Positions 1 through 7,898 of a DNA stretch of 12,500 nt are shown one piece after another. The notes beneath the pieces are model-generated. The model was not told the DNA's origin, did no database searches, and saw nothing but the letters and a program-made list of their open reading frames with translations. Made by a program: the position numbers and the translations under genes. The stretch comes from Conus ventricosus (taxonomy: Eukaryota > Mollusca > Gastropoda > Neogastropoda > Conidae). Every line of letters begins with the position of its first letter. The first letter of the stretch is position 1. Location: assembly GCA_018398815.1 (NCBI GenBank), contig CM031596.1, positions 59,957,020 through 59,969,519 of the forward strand. Direction: 5' to 3'.

Positions 1-2
1 TG

Positions 3-257
3 CTGTTTCTAAACTTTGTGTGTGGAAATTGTGGGGTGTTTGTGTCTTCCGTTGAATGTCTGTTACCTCTCTTTTCGAATCTTGGGTTTAACTGTGATGA
101 CGCTGTCAATGTCTGCCTGCATCATGTCCATGTCTTGAAGCACTGCAGTAATGTCACATACTCACCTGCAGAATTTAACAAGCTCTCAGGAGATTTACGC
201 TTTCGGCAGAGTAATGAGGTCTTAGCAAAACTGGGTCCAGTAACCCGCACACAATAG
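3..257 (+). CDS. Possible C-terminal coding exon of an unidentified protein (partial, enters from left edge)
   Basis: The frame is open from the left edge to a TAG at 255-257, giving about 84 residues. The first in-window initiator-like codon is GTG at 18, so no convincing start is present and the exon probably begins upstream. The peptide is not low complexity. It has several cysteines near its start (CGNCGV) and a hydrophilic tail (KLSGDLRFRQSNEVLAKLG). No family was recognised. Support for a real terminal exon comes from position: an AATAAA lies 30 bp after the stop, with GT-rich sequence beyond it. A chance open frame is the alternative, and no splice acceptor was confirmed. Confidence 0.35.
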   Translation: MFLNFVCGNCGVFVSSVECLLPLFSNLGFNCDDAVNVCLHHVHVLKHCSNVTYSPAEFNKLSGDLRFRQSNEVLAKLGPVTRTQ

Positions 258-286
258 CTTGAAATGTTATCTGTGGGAGGGTATAA

Positions 287-292
287 AATAAA
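287..292 (+). promoter_or_regulatory. Candidate polyadenylation signal AATAAA
   Basis: A canonical AATAAA hexamer lies 30 bp after the stop codon at 255-257. It is followed at about 320-360 by GT-rich sequence (TTGTGTCCTGTGCTG, then TGGTGGTAGTGTGT), the layout expected of a metazoan cleavage and polyadenylation site. The overlapping TATAAA at 282-287 could be read as a TATA box, but no convincing plus-strand reading frame begins downstream. From here to 488 no gene or repeat was seen. Confidence 0.4.
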
Positions 293-488
293 CTGATAAG
301 CACTGAGAAATACTTCAACATTGTGTCCTGTGCTGTTTCATGCTTGGTGGTAGTGTGTCAGTTTACTGGTGTATTTATAACACCAGCTTCTTTGACATGG
401 AACAGTCAGGTTTCGTGTTTCATGATACACCAACCGACGACACAGGCCGTTCTCAGGGCTGACACTACGTGAATTGAGTCTCACGGTT

Positions 489-814
489 AAAAAGAGAAGA
501 AGAAGAAGAAGAAGAAGAACAACAACAACAACAACAAGAGAAGAAGAAGGAGGAGGAGGAGAATAAGGAGGAGGAGGAGAAGAAGAAGAAGAAGAAGAAG
601 AAGAAGAAGAAGAAGAAGAAGAAGAAGAAAAAGAAGAAGAAAAAGGAGGAGAAGAGAGAGAGGAGGAGGAGAGAGATGGGTGTATGTATGTATATATGAC
701 GTGTGTGTGCGTGTGTGTGTGGGGGGGGAGAGAGAGAGAGAGAGAGGGAGAGACAGAGACAGAGACAGACAGACAGACAGATGTAAAGTGTAACGTACGT
801 ACGCACAAACATGC

Positions 815-869
<55 letters not shown>

Positions 870-876
870 GTGTGTG
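489..876. repeat. Composite microsatellite: (GAA)n, (AAC)n, (GGA)n, (GA)n, (GACA)n, (GT)n
   Basis: The blocks run in order: GAA repeats, AAC repeats at about 517-536, then an uninterrupted 112-nt purine tract at 565-676 made of GAA and GGA units. Next come TGTA/GT units, a run of nine G followed by (GA)n and (GACA)n at about 720-780, and a near-pure (GT)n at 818-868. Open frames across this block on either strand read only as poly-Ser/Leu, His-Thr or Cys-Val and are artefacts. The long homopurine tract can form triplex (H-DNA), and the (GT)n can form Z-DNA. Confidence 0.95.
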
Positions 877-1250
877 AATTAGAATATATTTTCATGTCTA
901 TCACTAATTATCTGTCGCATTCTGGACGCCTGTGCAGTGTAGGTTTCACAAATTATGTAATAAGGTAATTGATAATGTTTGTAAGCGTAGAAGACACCAT
1001 TTAAACTCCGTTTTAAATCCGCAAAACAAAGAAGATGAGCGTTGCTAAGACATGATTTTTTTTTAATCTGTGCAACTCCATGATCAATTTTATTTTCATG
1101 CGTCATCAATAGAGACAACCTCGGTTTGCAAAAGCCACGGCGCGCCTGGAGCGTAACAGGGGACACAATCCCGTTGAAATGGAACATGATTAGTAAGGGA
1201 TTAATTCCCCTCGCTCCTTCTCCAACCATTTTCCTTCCTTCCTTCCCCTT

Positions 1251-1251
<1 letters not shown>
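877..1251. other. Apparently unique non-coding DNA
   Basis: No reading frame with coding character, no tRNA-like boxes and no inverted repeats of note were seen. The stretch ends in pyrimidine-rich sequence (TTCC repeats) leading into a C homopolymer. Frames crossing it on the minus strand are open only because they include the poly-G complement of that run. Confidence 0.6.

Positions 1252-1284
<33 letters not shown>
1252..1284. repeat. Homopolymer (C)33
   Basis: This is an uninterrupted run of 33 C, preceded by CTTCC-type sequence and followed by a T-rich pyrimidine stretch. A run this long is prone to slippage, and its length in the assembly should be treated as approximate. It can form i-motif on this strand and quadruplex on the other. 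Confidence 0.95.
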
Positions 1285-1287
<3 letters not shown>

Positions 1288-1511
1288 TTTTCCACCCCAT
1301 ACCCACTGCCTCTTTTTTCCCATAAAAAAACATGTGACGTTGTGGATTCGTCTCCAAACTCGCTTTCTGCATTCTGAAGCAGGCCAAGCTTGGTCCACAT
1401 CAAGCATGTGACTAACGACTCGTCCTAAAACTGGTTTATTTGCATTCTGAAGGGCCCCTGTTTTCGATAAACCACAAAAATTAAGGCACGCGCGCGCACG
1501 CGCGCATTGAA
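1285..1511. other. Unique spacer with short direct repeat and Z-DNA-prone tract
   Basis: TGCATTCTGAAG occurs twice, near 1368 and 1441, about 73 bp apart. Positions 1487-1506 alternate purine and pyrimidine (CACGCGCGCGCACGCGCGCA), a strong Z-DNA candidate. This tract lies just outside the point where homology between the two duplicated copies begins and appears to be absent from copy B. No gene is visible. Confidence 0.55.
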
Positions 1512-1860
1512 ACCAAACAAGCGGGTCGATCGGATTTTTACATGAATCGGTTTTAAAGGTTATCATTCACTGAGAAACTAAACTTTGCTACTATAGTCTA
1601 AAACATCATAAGGGACACGTGACACATTTTATGTTTTTCAACTGGTTAATTTTGAAGAATATTATTGTGACAAGAAGATTCCGAAAATAAAAATTTTTAA
1701 CAGGATCTATGCGGAACAAAGGTCTACAAAATGCTTCTTTAATGAAATGAAAAAAAAATTTAAGTGGGGGTAGGGGTGAGGGAAGACTGCATTGTTCAGG
1801 TCTGGTGAATCAATTTGTCAGAATGCTATGCACACATACCCCTCACGCATGAACGAGCCC

Positions 1861-1905
1861 CGCTCTCTCTTTTCCTCTCTCTCTCTCTCCCTCTCTCTCT
1901 CTCCC

Positions 1906-1947
<42 letters not shown>

Positions 1948-2023
1948 ACAAACCCCCACACCAACCACACATACACAACCACACACCTCTGTCTCTCTGT
2001 CTCTGTCTCTGTCTCTGTCTCCC

Positions 2024-2061
<38 letters not shown>

Positions 2062-2113
2062 ATCACACACACAACACACACACACACAAAACACACACAT
2101 ACACACACACACA
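1861..2113. repeat. Compound (CT)n-(CA)n-(TGTCTC)n-(CA)n microsatellite
   Basis: CT repeats at about 1875-1936 pass into CA repeats with CAA and CCA interruptions, then TCTGTC hexamers at about 1988-2020, then CA repeats to 2113. The same order of blocks recurs in copy B at 11777-11981, so the array predates the duplication, although its lengths differ. Apparent open frames here are repeat artefacts. Confidence 0.93.
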
Positions 2114-2147
2114 TACGCGCGCATGCAAAGAGAGACAGCCCAGACAG

Positions 2148-2212
2148 ATGTGGGTTTGTCCCACATTCTGACCTAACACAGTCTGGGGTGCCGGCAAGTC
2201 TCATGTGGGACA
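2148..2212. other. Three-arm inverted repeat with alternative hairpins
   Basis: ATGTGGG (2148-2154) pairs perfectly with CCCACAT (2160-2166) across a 5-nt loop. The overlapping word TGTCCCACAT (2157-2166) also pairs perfectly with ATGTGGGACA (2203-2212) across a 36-nt loop. The centre arm can therefore fold either way. Copy B keeps the arrangement with one change in the middle arm (TACCACAT). No function is known. This may simply be a structural relic of an older repeat. Confidence 0.4.
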
Positions 2213-2233
2213 TGAATAAACACCTTTTTCGAC

Positions 2234-2310
2234 AGATGGTTCAGTGGTAGGAACTGTTTGCTTTAGGTATTGTTGACCTCGAATGGTAATTGGTTCCTTC
2301 AGTGTTGCTC
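2234..2310 (+). other. Possible tRNA-derived (SINE-like) head, degenerate
   Basis: The string TGGTTCAGTGGTAGGAAC fits the RNA polymerase III A-box pattern and resembles the D-arm region of a glycine tRNA. A weak B-box-like GACCTCGAATGG follows about 45 bp downstream and differs from GGTTCGANTCC at several positions. Copy B carries the same block with substitutions (TAGTTCAGTGATAGGAAC). No cloverleaf could be drawn, so this is not a tRNA gene. A decayed SINE inside the duplicated unit is the best guess. Confidence 0.25.
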
Positions 2311-2395
2311 TGAACGTTCTTCGAGTTGTAGTAGACCTCGGCGGTTTGGCTAGGCTGTAGACATCATGGCTGGCAGTCCTCTGTGTGTGTGTGTG

Positions 2396-2713
2396 GTAAA
2401 GGAAAGGAAAGAATTTGTTTTACGTCTCGTCAAACACATATAGGTGATTGCAGACGTCTAAATAAATATTGTTTACAATTTTAGATATTTTAAAAAAAGA
2501 AAAGAGGACGATGTGGTTACATGGAACCTAAATAAAGCTTTGATGAATTGTAGGACATAACTATGAAAATTAGATAAAAATAACTAAAATAATCTAAAAT
2601 TACGATTATGATTATAAAATGTTCCTTAATGGACTTCCAAAAGGTTTCTCGTTAAATTTTAAAAAGAGAACAATGGCAACGAATCTAAAAGTCAAACACA
2701 TAACATGCCAGTG
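2396..2713 (-). other. LINE 3' UTR with terminal hairpin and (TTTCC)-type tail
   Basis: Between the ORF2 stop (TGA at 2714-2716, minus) and the insertion junction there is AT-rich sequence with no coding frame. Positions 2417-2435 form a hairpin with arms GTTT/AAAC and ACG/CGT around the loop TCT, with one mismatched pair between the two arm blocks. On the minus strand this hairpin is followed by TTTCCTTTCCTTTACC directly abutting ACACAC. Many LINEs use a 3' hairpin plus short tandem tail for recognition by their own reverse transcriptase. That role here is inferred. Confidence 0.65.
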
Positions 2714-2758
2714 TCAGCACTTGGTATAACACCATTCAAAAAGGGTTTCGTTTAGTTC

Positions 2759-2806
2759 ACAATCAAAAATCACATGTTGAACTGAAAGATCCCCACGACA
2801 TACGCA
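2759..2806 (-). other. C-terminal CCHC zinc knuckle of LINE ORF2
   Basis: KCVCRGDLSVQHVIFDC gives the spacing C-x1-C-x7-H-x4-C, with Cys codons at 2804-2806, 2798-2800 and 2759-2761 and the His codon at 2774-2776. It lies about 14 residues before the ORF2 stop. Comparable cysteine-histidine knuckles close ORF2 in I-like elements and bind nucleic acid. A frame change lies just upstream of it. Confidence 0.7.
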
Positions 2807-3069
2807 CTTAACAGTCTGGCAAACTTGGTTCGTAGGGAATTACATAAAAATCTAAAAGTCAGGCTAGAAACCGGTCGGCTAATTGACACAAAGTTTGACA
2901 GAGTTTTCGACGAGGTTTTGATGGGAACTGTAAATTTACTCCAGAAATCCCTCTCGATTATATGATTAATTTCCTTGTATGATAAAGGACAATCAACCTT
3001 ATACTACCAAATATATTCTTTGCTCCCCTTTTTGCTGCTCTATCTGCTTGATCATTAAAACGAAGAGGT

Positions 3070-3410
3070 GTGCGATGGAACCCAAGAAAATACAACATTA
3101 GTACCTTTCATGTAAAGACAGTGCAACATGTACTTAATCTCAAATAATAATTCCTCTCTTTGTGAATTTTCAAAACAATACAAACTTTTTAATACTGACT
3201 GTGAATCAACACAAAACAGGATATTAAAATATTGAGACTGGCAAGGAAATTAAATAATTAATGCCATCAGGACTGCAACTAGTTCAGCTGTAAATATGGA
3301 ATGACCCTTACCTAAATAATATGATTTTTCAGCTTTGCAATCTGGAATTACAAGCCAGATCCCGCACTACCATCATCAAGAACTGAGCCGTCAGTGTATA
3401 CTTTCAAATA
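3070..3410 (-). other. RNase H domain of LINE ORF2 (degraded)
   Basis: The catalytic blocks of a type I RNase H appear in order: LKVYTDGSVLDDGS (YTDGS at 3384-3398), SIFTAELVAVLMAL (the Glu codon at 3283-3285), VDSQSVLKSL (the Asp codon at 3205-3207), and VFSWVPSH (3070-3090). All four blocks needed for metal binding are recognisable. A frame change lies between the second and third blocks. Presence of RNase H separates this element from Jockey, CR1, RTE and L1 and points to the I superclade. Confidence 0.88.
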
Positions 3411-3568
3411 GTTAGTAAACTTTTCTTCCATGTCAATTTTGACAGATGCTGCTAACACATGCGGCGAAATCGCTTTATTTAGATCAGAAGAAAAATGTTA
3501 ACTGTTACTTCCGTTAGTTCCCAAGGGGGTACCGGCGGAACCAGTACGCGAGGCGCTACTCGTATGGG

Positions 3569-3984
3569 TCAATCTTTTGATGAATTAAAAACGTCTGAAA
3601 CATATGAACGAAGCGTCTCTAAATTTGAATTTTTCTGTGCATTTTTCGAAAAATCAATGTCGGATCGTGTATTTAACTCTTCAAGGTCGTCCACCGCAAT
3701 CCGTCTCACTACATATTTTACAGAACTTATTTTCCTTTCTTCATCAAGTGGCAAAAGGCCTGCTATCTTATAAGCTTCAGAGGACTTAGTGTGCACAGGT
3801 ACACCCAGGGCCAACTTTCAGCTTTACTGTCAATTCTTGAAGTTTCTTTAAATGCGATCGCGAGCAGAAAAGAATACTTCCTGTCGTAAGTCAATCTTGA
3901 TCGTACAAGACTGGTTGCTAAATGCAACAAAACTTTAGGATCCTGTCCCCATGGAGAATGACTGACAATTTTTAGAAAATTCAA
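3569..3984 (-). other. RT thumb and linker region of LINE ORF2
   Basis: Two overlapping open pieces cover this region. The first includes GQDPKVLLHLATSLVRSRLTY, corresponding to the ...LL.Ly.alirS.l.Y.. block that follows the RT in I and Jockey elements. The second reads LALGVPVHTKSSEAYKIAG and onward, matching the usual aLG..rTsp...l..eag.lPl block. A frame change separates them near 3800. The match to this family pattern is from general knowledge, not from a search. Confidence 0.75.
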
Positions 3985-3985
3985 A

Positions 3986-4870
3986 CTTTTAACTGCTTTA
4001 GTAACAATTGAGTCAATATGTTTTTTCCAGTTTAGTTTTGGTGTAAGTAGGACACCTAAAAAATTTTACTTCAAGTTTATAAAAAATTTCCCGTCCTCCA
4101 GAAAGAATATAGGCAGGTTACTTGGGTTATATCCATTGTTAAGAGAACCAAATGTGTCTTTTCAACAGAGAATGAAAGCCATTCAAATGCATATAACTAT
4201 TTAATTTATCCAGCTCGTGCGAAAGAGCTTCTGAATATAATTTATGTGACGTAAATTTGTTCTTTTCTTTAAAGATACATTAATCCATATTGCAATGTCA
4301 TCAGCATATTGAGCTACTTGGTATATGATGAAAAACATGTATATAAGTCATATAGCATTACATTGAATAACAATGGGGAGATTATAGAACCTTGTGGAAT
4401 TCCCATATTTATAGATCTTGAGGATGATAAGTCACACCAACTTTGGTCATTATGTGTCTCCACTTAAAAATGATTTCACATAATTGTAGACGTGACCAGA
4501 AAGACCAATTTGTTTTAATTTTATATAATAATGCTGTGCCACACTCTATCGTAAGCTTTAGTAAGATCAAAGAAGGAAGCAAGGACACTTTTACGTTTAG
4601 CAAACTGTTTCTTAATTTGTGTAGTTAGTCGTGTCAGGTGATCAATTGTACTTCGTCCTTTTCTAAATCCAGATTGATGTGAGAAAATACATCATTTTTA
4701 TCACAGTAATAGGCCATTCTAAATTTATTATTTTTCATGACTTTTCCAGTATGAGACGTGACTGAAATGGGTCTATAGCTAGACGTCTCAGACCGAGGCT
4801 TGCCCTGCTTTAGAATAGGGTCACAATAGACGTCTTCCATATATCGGGAATTTGTCCACATTCCCAACAT
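3986..4870 (-). other. Reverse transcriptase domain of LINE ORF2 (degraded)
   Basis: Conserved blocks in minus-strand order are DPILKQGKPRSETSSYRPIS with SVTSHTGKVM (within 4720-4830), motif A FFDLTKAYDRVWH (4536-4574; first catalytic Asp codon 4566-4568), motif B MGIPQGSIISPLLFNVM (up to 4406; GIPQGS at 4386-4403), and motif C QYADDIAIW (YADD at 4297-4308). These are followed by LGVLLTPKLNWKKHI (about 4018-4062), the usual segment leading into the thumb. The three catalytic aspartates are all present. Frame changes fall between blocks A and B and around B and C. Confidence 0.92.
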
Positions 4871-5711
4871 TTGTTAAATAATTTATGTAAAATGACTATC
4901 CAGTTCTCTGGTAAATGGTTTAACATCGTGTAAGAAATCCCATCCAAACCAAACCGAAACCTTTTTATTTCCCACAGACGGACAGCATTCCTGACTTCCT
5001 GTAAAGATATTGATACATTTATAGTACTGTTGTTGTTGGTACAGGATCTCTATAGTTATCAGTATTTTTTTCTTTCAATCTAAACGACTTTTGCTCATTA
5101 GGCAAACATTCCATACAACATGTTTTAACGTACATAGATGCAAATTCCTCAGCCTTTTCTTTGGGAGATAGAAATTCTTTACTTATTGTTTTGATTGGGT
5201 AATCTTGGAGTTTAATGCCCGATTTCATTTCTTTCACCTTATCCACACCTTTTTCAAGTCTTTACAGTCAGATACTTCATTTAGACAGAACTGTGACCAG
5301 TACTGTCTTTTTGCTTGCGCTGTAACTCTGTTTGCTTTTATTTTTGTACTGCACATTTCTTTATGAGCTGCATCTTTTATCTCTTGCACAGGAACTTTCT
5401 AACTTTAGCCAATTAAGATAACTAATGTTTTTGCTTTAACAGCCTCTCGCAAGCCTGATTCCACCAGACATTCCCTGAGAATGTTTCACACCTTTTTGGT
5501 CCTTTTTTTGGAATAGCTAAAGCAGCAGCCTCAAGAACTGTTTTCTGAAAGTTATCAAAAAAGATGTTAACATCCTCACAAATAACTTCACTCTCAGTCT
5601 TCTCAGTGAGGTAATTTTGAAAAGTTTCCCAATCTGCCTTTATGTAATTAATTTGGGTATACATCTACACCACTAACTTCAGATCCAACGGATTCTTTTA
5701 AAAGATAAAAG

Positions 5712-6397
5712 TATTGGCACATGGTCACTACCTAGTGGGTCATTGGCTGTATCCATTTTGCTGTTAATGCTAAAGCAGGTGAAACAAAGGTAAGATCAAG
5801 CGCCGATGCTCTATGATGAGATATGTCTGGGATGCGCGTAGTTCTCCGTCGTTAAGCAAAACTAAAGATGAATCCACGACAGTTTCCAGAAAATCAGGGT
5901 GAGAAACTATTTGACAACCTGTATCCAGAAAGGAGCATGAGAATTGAAATCGCCACCAATGATCCACTTTTCTTTAGAACAGTTTAGAGAACGTAACCAA
6001 TTAGTATTTTGCCCATCAGGGCCCTTAGGGTAATAAACTGATGCAAAATGTAAAATTTGATTGTCTGAAACTTTCAGTTTTATAAAGGATGCGACACATT
6101 AACCGTATCTTTTGTAAAAGAAAGAGGACTAACGTATGTATAATCTAGACACATTGTACATAGATAGCTGTACTCACTTTATCAGATTCTTTGCATATAT
6201 GATAAACCGGGGATAGTAATAACTTGTAACTTTGGCAACTTCTGTTGAGTGACATTTAGGGACTGAAGGAGAAGTACATGATGAAATTTACGAGAAAGAT
6301 GCATACACAAATTATCAATATTAGTTGACAAGGAACGTGCGTTCCATTGTAGAACCGACAAATTATCACATGTGTTGTTCTTTTTCTTCCTGGTCAT
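5712..6397 (-). other. AP-like endonuclease domain of LINE ORF2 (degraded)
   Basis: The domain starts with NLSVLQWNARSLSTNIDNL just inside the ATG. A stretch reading SVYYPKGPDGQNTNWLRSL precedes KWIIGGDFNSHAPFW, whose GDFN lies at 5943-5954. A following segment reads VLLNDGE. The domain closes with SDHVPI at 5712-5729, the conserved Ser-Asp-His of exonuclease/endonuclease/phosphatase enzymes. The Glu expected in the LLLQE-like segment near the N-terminus reads LLLQSLN here, so a catalytic acid appears to be lost or displaced by a local frameshift. Several frame changes separate these motifs. Confidence 0.85.
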
Positions 6398-6467
6398 ATG
6401 TTAACTTAATTTAATGGTGGATAAGTATCATATAGGTGACGCAAGTACAATAACCAGATCAAAACTG

Positions 6468-7250
6468 CTAAAAGCAGGCGTTACCCAGAGAACTGGGGGG
6501 CGGGGGTAGGGGTGGAGGTGAGGGTGGGGGTGATGCTTTGGAGATTTTTTTTTTTCCATGGGGCTGATCATGGATAGGTAACTGACTATCTTGAACTCTT
6601 GTATGTAGATTTGGGGATGACAGGCTATCCCAATGACCTCCTACTGAAAACTGTTTCACACAATATGACGATGGGGCCCGATGCTGAACAAAAAAAAGAC
6701 GCCCGAGCGGAAATGGCAGATGGTTGCGCTGTTTAGCATCCGTAGGCGTCAGCAGAGAAGATGATTGCTGGACATTTTGTTGACTAGCCTTCTGCCAGGA
6801 AGATGACTGCTGGTCGCCATGTTGACCAGCGGCTGCCTTCTTGAAGGGAGATGAGTGCTGGTCACCATGTTGACCAGCGGATGCCTTCTTGAAGGGAGAT
6901 GAGTGCTGGTCGCCATGTTGACCAGCGGATGACTTCTTGAAGGGAGATGAGTGCTGGTCGCCATGTTGACCAGCGGATGACTTTTGAAGGGAGATGTGTG
7001 CTGGTCGCCATGTTGACCAGCGATGACTTTTTGAAGGGAGATGAGTGCTGGTCGCCATGTTGACCAGCGGATGACTTTTTGAAGGAGATGAGTGCTGGTC
7101 GCCATGTTGACCAACGGATGACTTTTTGAAGGGAGATGAGTGCTGGTCGCCATGTTGACCAGCGCATGAACTTTTTGAAGGGAGATGAGTGCTGGTCGCC
7201 ATGTTGACCAGCGGATGACTTTTTGAAAGGAGATGAGTGCTGGTCGCCAT
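6468..7250 (-). CDS. Possible ORF1 remnant, or chance frame through the 5' tandem array
   Basis: A 260-codon frame starts inside the tandem array. It reads repeated 16-residue units (for example KKSSAGQHGDQHSSPF) and then a non-repetitive stretch ending SPPPSPPPLPPPPSS, before a stop about 70 bp upstream of the ORF2 start. ORF1 of I-group elements normally carries CCHC knuckles, and none is visible. The 48-bp unit contains no stop in any minus frame, so long frames arise here by default and three of them overlap. The position fits ORF1, but the array fits a 5' UTR better. Treat the coding status as doubtful. Confidence 0.22.
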   Translation of the reverse strand: MATSTHLLSKSHPLVNMATSTHLPSKSSCAGQHGDQHSSPFKKSSVGQHGDQHSSPSKSHPLVNMATSTHLPSKSHRWSTWRPAHISLQKSSAGQHGDQHSSPFKKSSAGQHGDQHSSPFKKASAGQHGDQHSSPFKKAAAGQHGDQQSSSWQKASQQNVQQSSSLLTPTDAKQRNHLPFPLGRLFFVQHRAPSSYCVKQFSVGGHWDSLSSPNLHTRVQDSQLPIHDQPHGKKKISKASPPPSPPPLPPPPSSLGNACF

Positions 7251-7320
7251 GTTGACCAGCGGATGACTTTTTGAAGGAGATGAGTGCTGGTCGCCATGTT
7301 GACCAGCAGATGGGTCTTCA
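6787..7320 (-). repeat. 48-bp minisatellite, about 11 units, each with a hairpin and a YY1-like site
   Basis: The plus-strand unit is AGATGAGTGCTGGTCGCCAT followed by GTTGACCAGCGGATGACTTC and TTGAAGGG, about 48 bp. The unit cores CCATGTTGAC recur at 46-49 bp spacing from about 6817 to about 7295. A decayed twelfth unit lies near 6760-6786. Each core has perfect or near-perfect arms GCTGGTC/GACCAGC around an 8-nt loop. On the minus strand the core reads CAACATGGCGACC, which matches the YY1 consensus AANATGGCGNC in all units but the second, which has GTCACCAT. The array sits at the 5' end of the LINE. Length differences between units shift the frame, which argues against a protein-coding role. 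Confidence 0.93.
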
Positions 7321-7345
7321 GGGGACAGGGGACAGGGGACAGGGA
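7321..7345. repeat. Short tandem repeat (GGGGACA)3.5
   Basis: Three and a half copies of a 7-bp unit GGGGACA lie between the 48-bp array and the 5' end of the LINE. The G-runs could support a quadruplex on the plus strand. Confidence 0.8.
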
Positions 7346-7430
7346 TATGGAATGTTCATAATAGCCTTCAGTTTGAGTTGAAACGGAAAAGAACTTTACA
7401 GCAGTTTGTGTAGATTTGCAATCAATATTA

Positions 7431-7700
<270 letters not shown>

Positions 7701-7791
7701 GCATAGAGGCTGGCTTTTGCTTCTTTTTCAATCGGGCCTGGCCTTGCCTTGTAGGGAAAGAGTAAATTTAAGCCAGCAACCTTGAACACAG

Positions 7792-7792
7792 T

Positions 7793-7854
<62 letters not shown>

Positions 7855-7898
7855 AGACAGAGAGAGAGAGAGAGACGGACAGACAGACAGACAGAGAG
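7792..7898. repeat. (GA)n / (GACA)n microsatellite
   Basis: Nearly pure GA dinucleotides, with a few G insertions, end in CAGA/GACA tetranucleotides near 7875-7897. Frames on either strand read only Ser-Leu or Arg-Glu. Confidence 0.94.

Larger units (their letters stand above)
1512..2395. repeat. Duplicated segment, copy A, left part
   Basis: This stretch matches 11344-12265 in the same orientation. Shared words include GCGGGTCGATCGG, CATAAGGGACACGTGACACA, GGATCTATGCGGAACAAA and TCTACAAAATGCTTCTTTAA, as well as the whole CT/CA microsatellite order and the flanking TAGGCTGTAGACATCATGGC. Copy A lacks about 75 bp present in copy B near 11470-11550. It stops at 2395 inside a short (GT)n and resumes at 7434, after the LINE insertion. 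No coding frame was recognised. It may be one unit of a segmental or tandem duplication, or a dispersed repeat. Confidence 0.88.
2714..6397 (-). pseudogene. LINE ORF2 polyprotein (endonuclease, reverse transcriptase, RNase H, CCHC), frameshifted
   Basis: The frame opens at an ATG at 6395-6397 (MTRKKKNNTCDNLSVLQWNARS), where LSVLQWNARS is the usual start of the endonuclease domain. It ends at TGA 2714-2716. Family motifs occur in the right order and spacing but are spread over all three minus frames. Longer surviving pieces lie at 6182-6397, 5422-5664, 5019-5246, 4634-4870, 3763-3984 and 3569-3814. Where the join can be followed, most breaks are 1- or 2-nt indels rather than stop-creating substitutions. 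At the motif level the encoded protein would nick target DNA, copy the element RNA from the nicked end and degrade the template. This copy cannot encode it intact. The motifs themselves are unambiguous, so the assignment is secure. Confidence 0.9.

Noticed and set aside
282..287. TATAAA as a TATA box
   Set aside because: There is no plausible transcript start or coding frame downstream. The overlapping AATAAA after a stop codon explains it better.
338..968. Ser/Leu-rich and His-Thr-rich frames at the left
   Set aside because: They are translations of the GAA, GGA and GT repeats.
1126..1566. Gly-rich and Pro-rich frames around the C run
   Set aside because: They depend on the 33-nt homopolymer, which is open in several frames at once.
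2234..2310. Functional glycine tRNA gene
   Set aside because: Only the A-box region matches. The B box is poor, and no acceptor or anticodon stem can be paired.
3495..3789. Plus-strand frames within the LINE
   Set aside because: They lie opposite the RT thumb-linker coding region and are antisense shadows.
6787..7320. CRISPR array
   Set aside because: Units are contiguous and alike along their whole length, with no variable spacers. The setting is animal DNA with a LINE around it.
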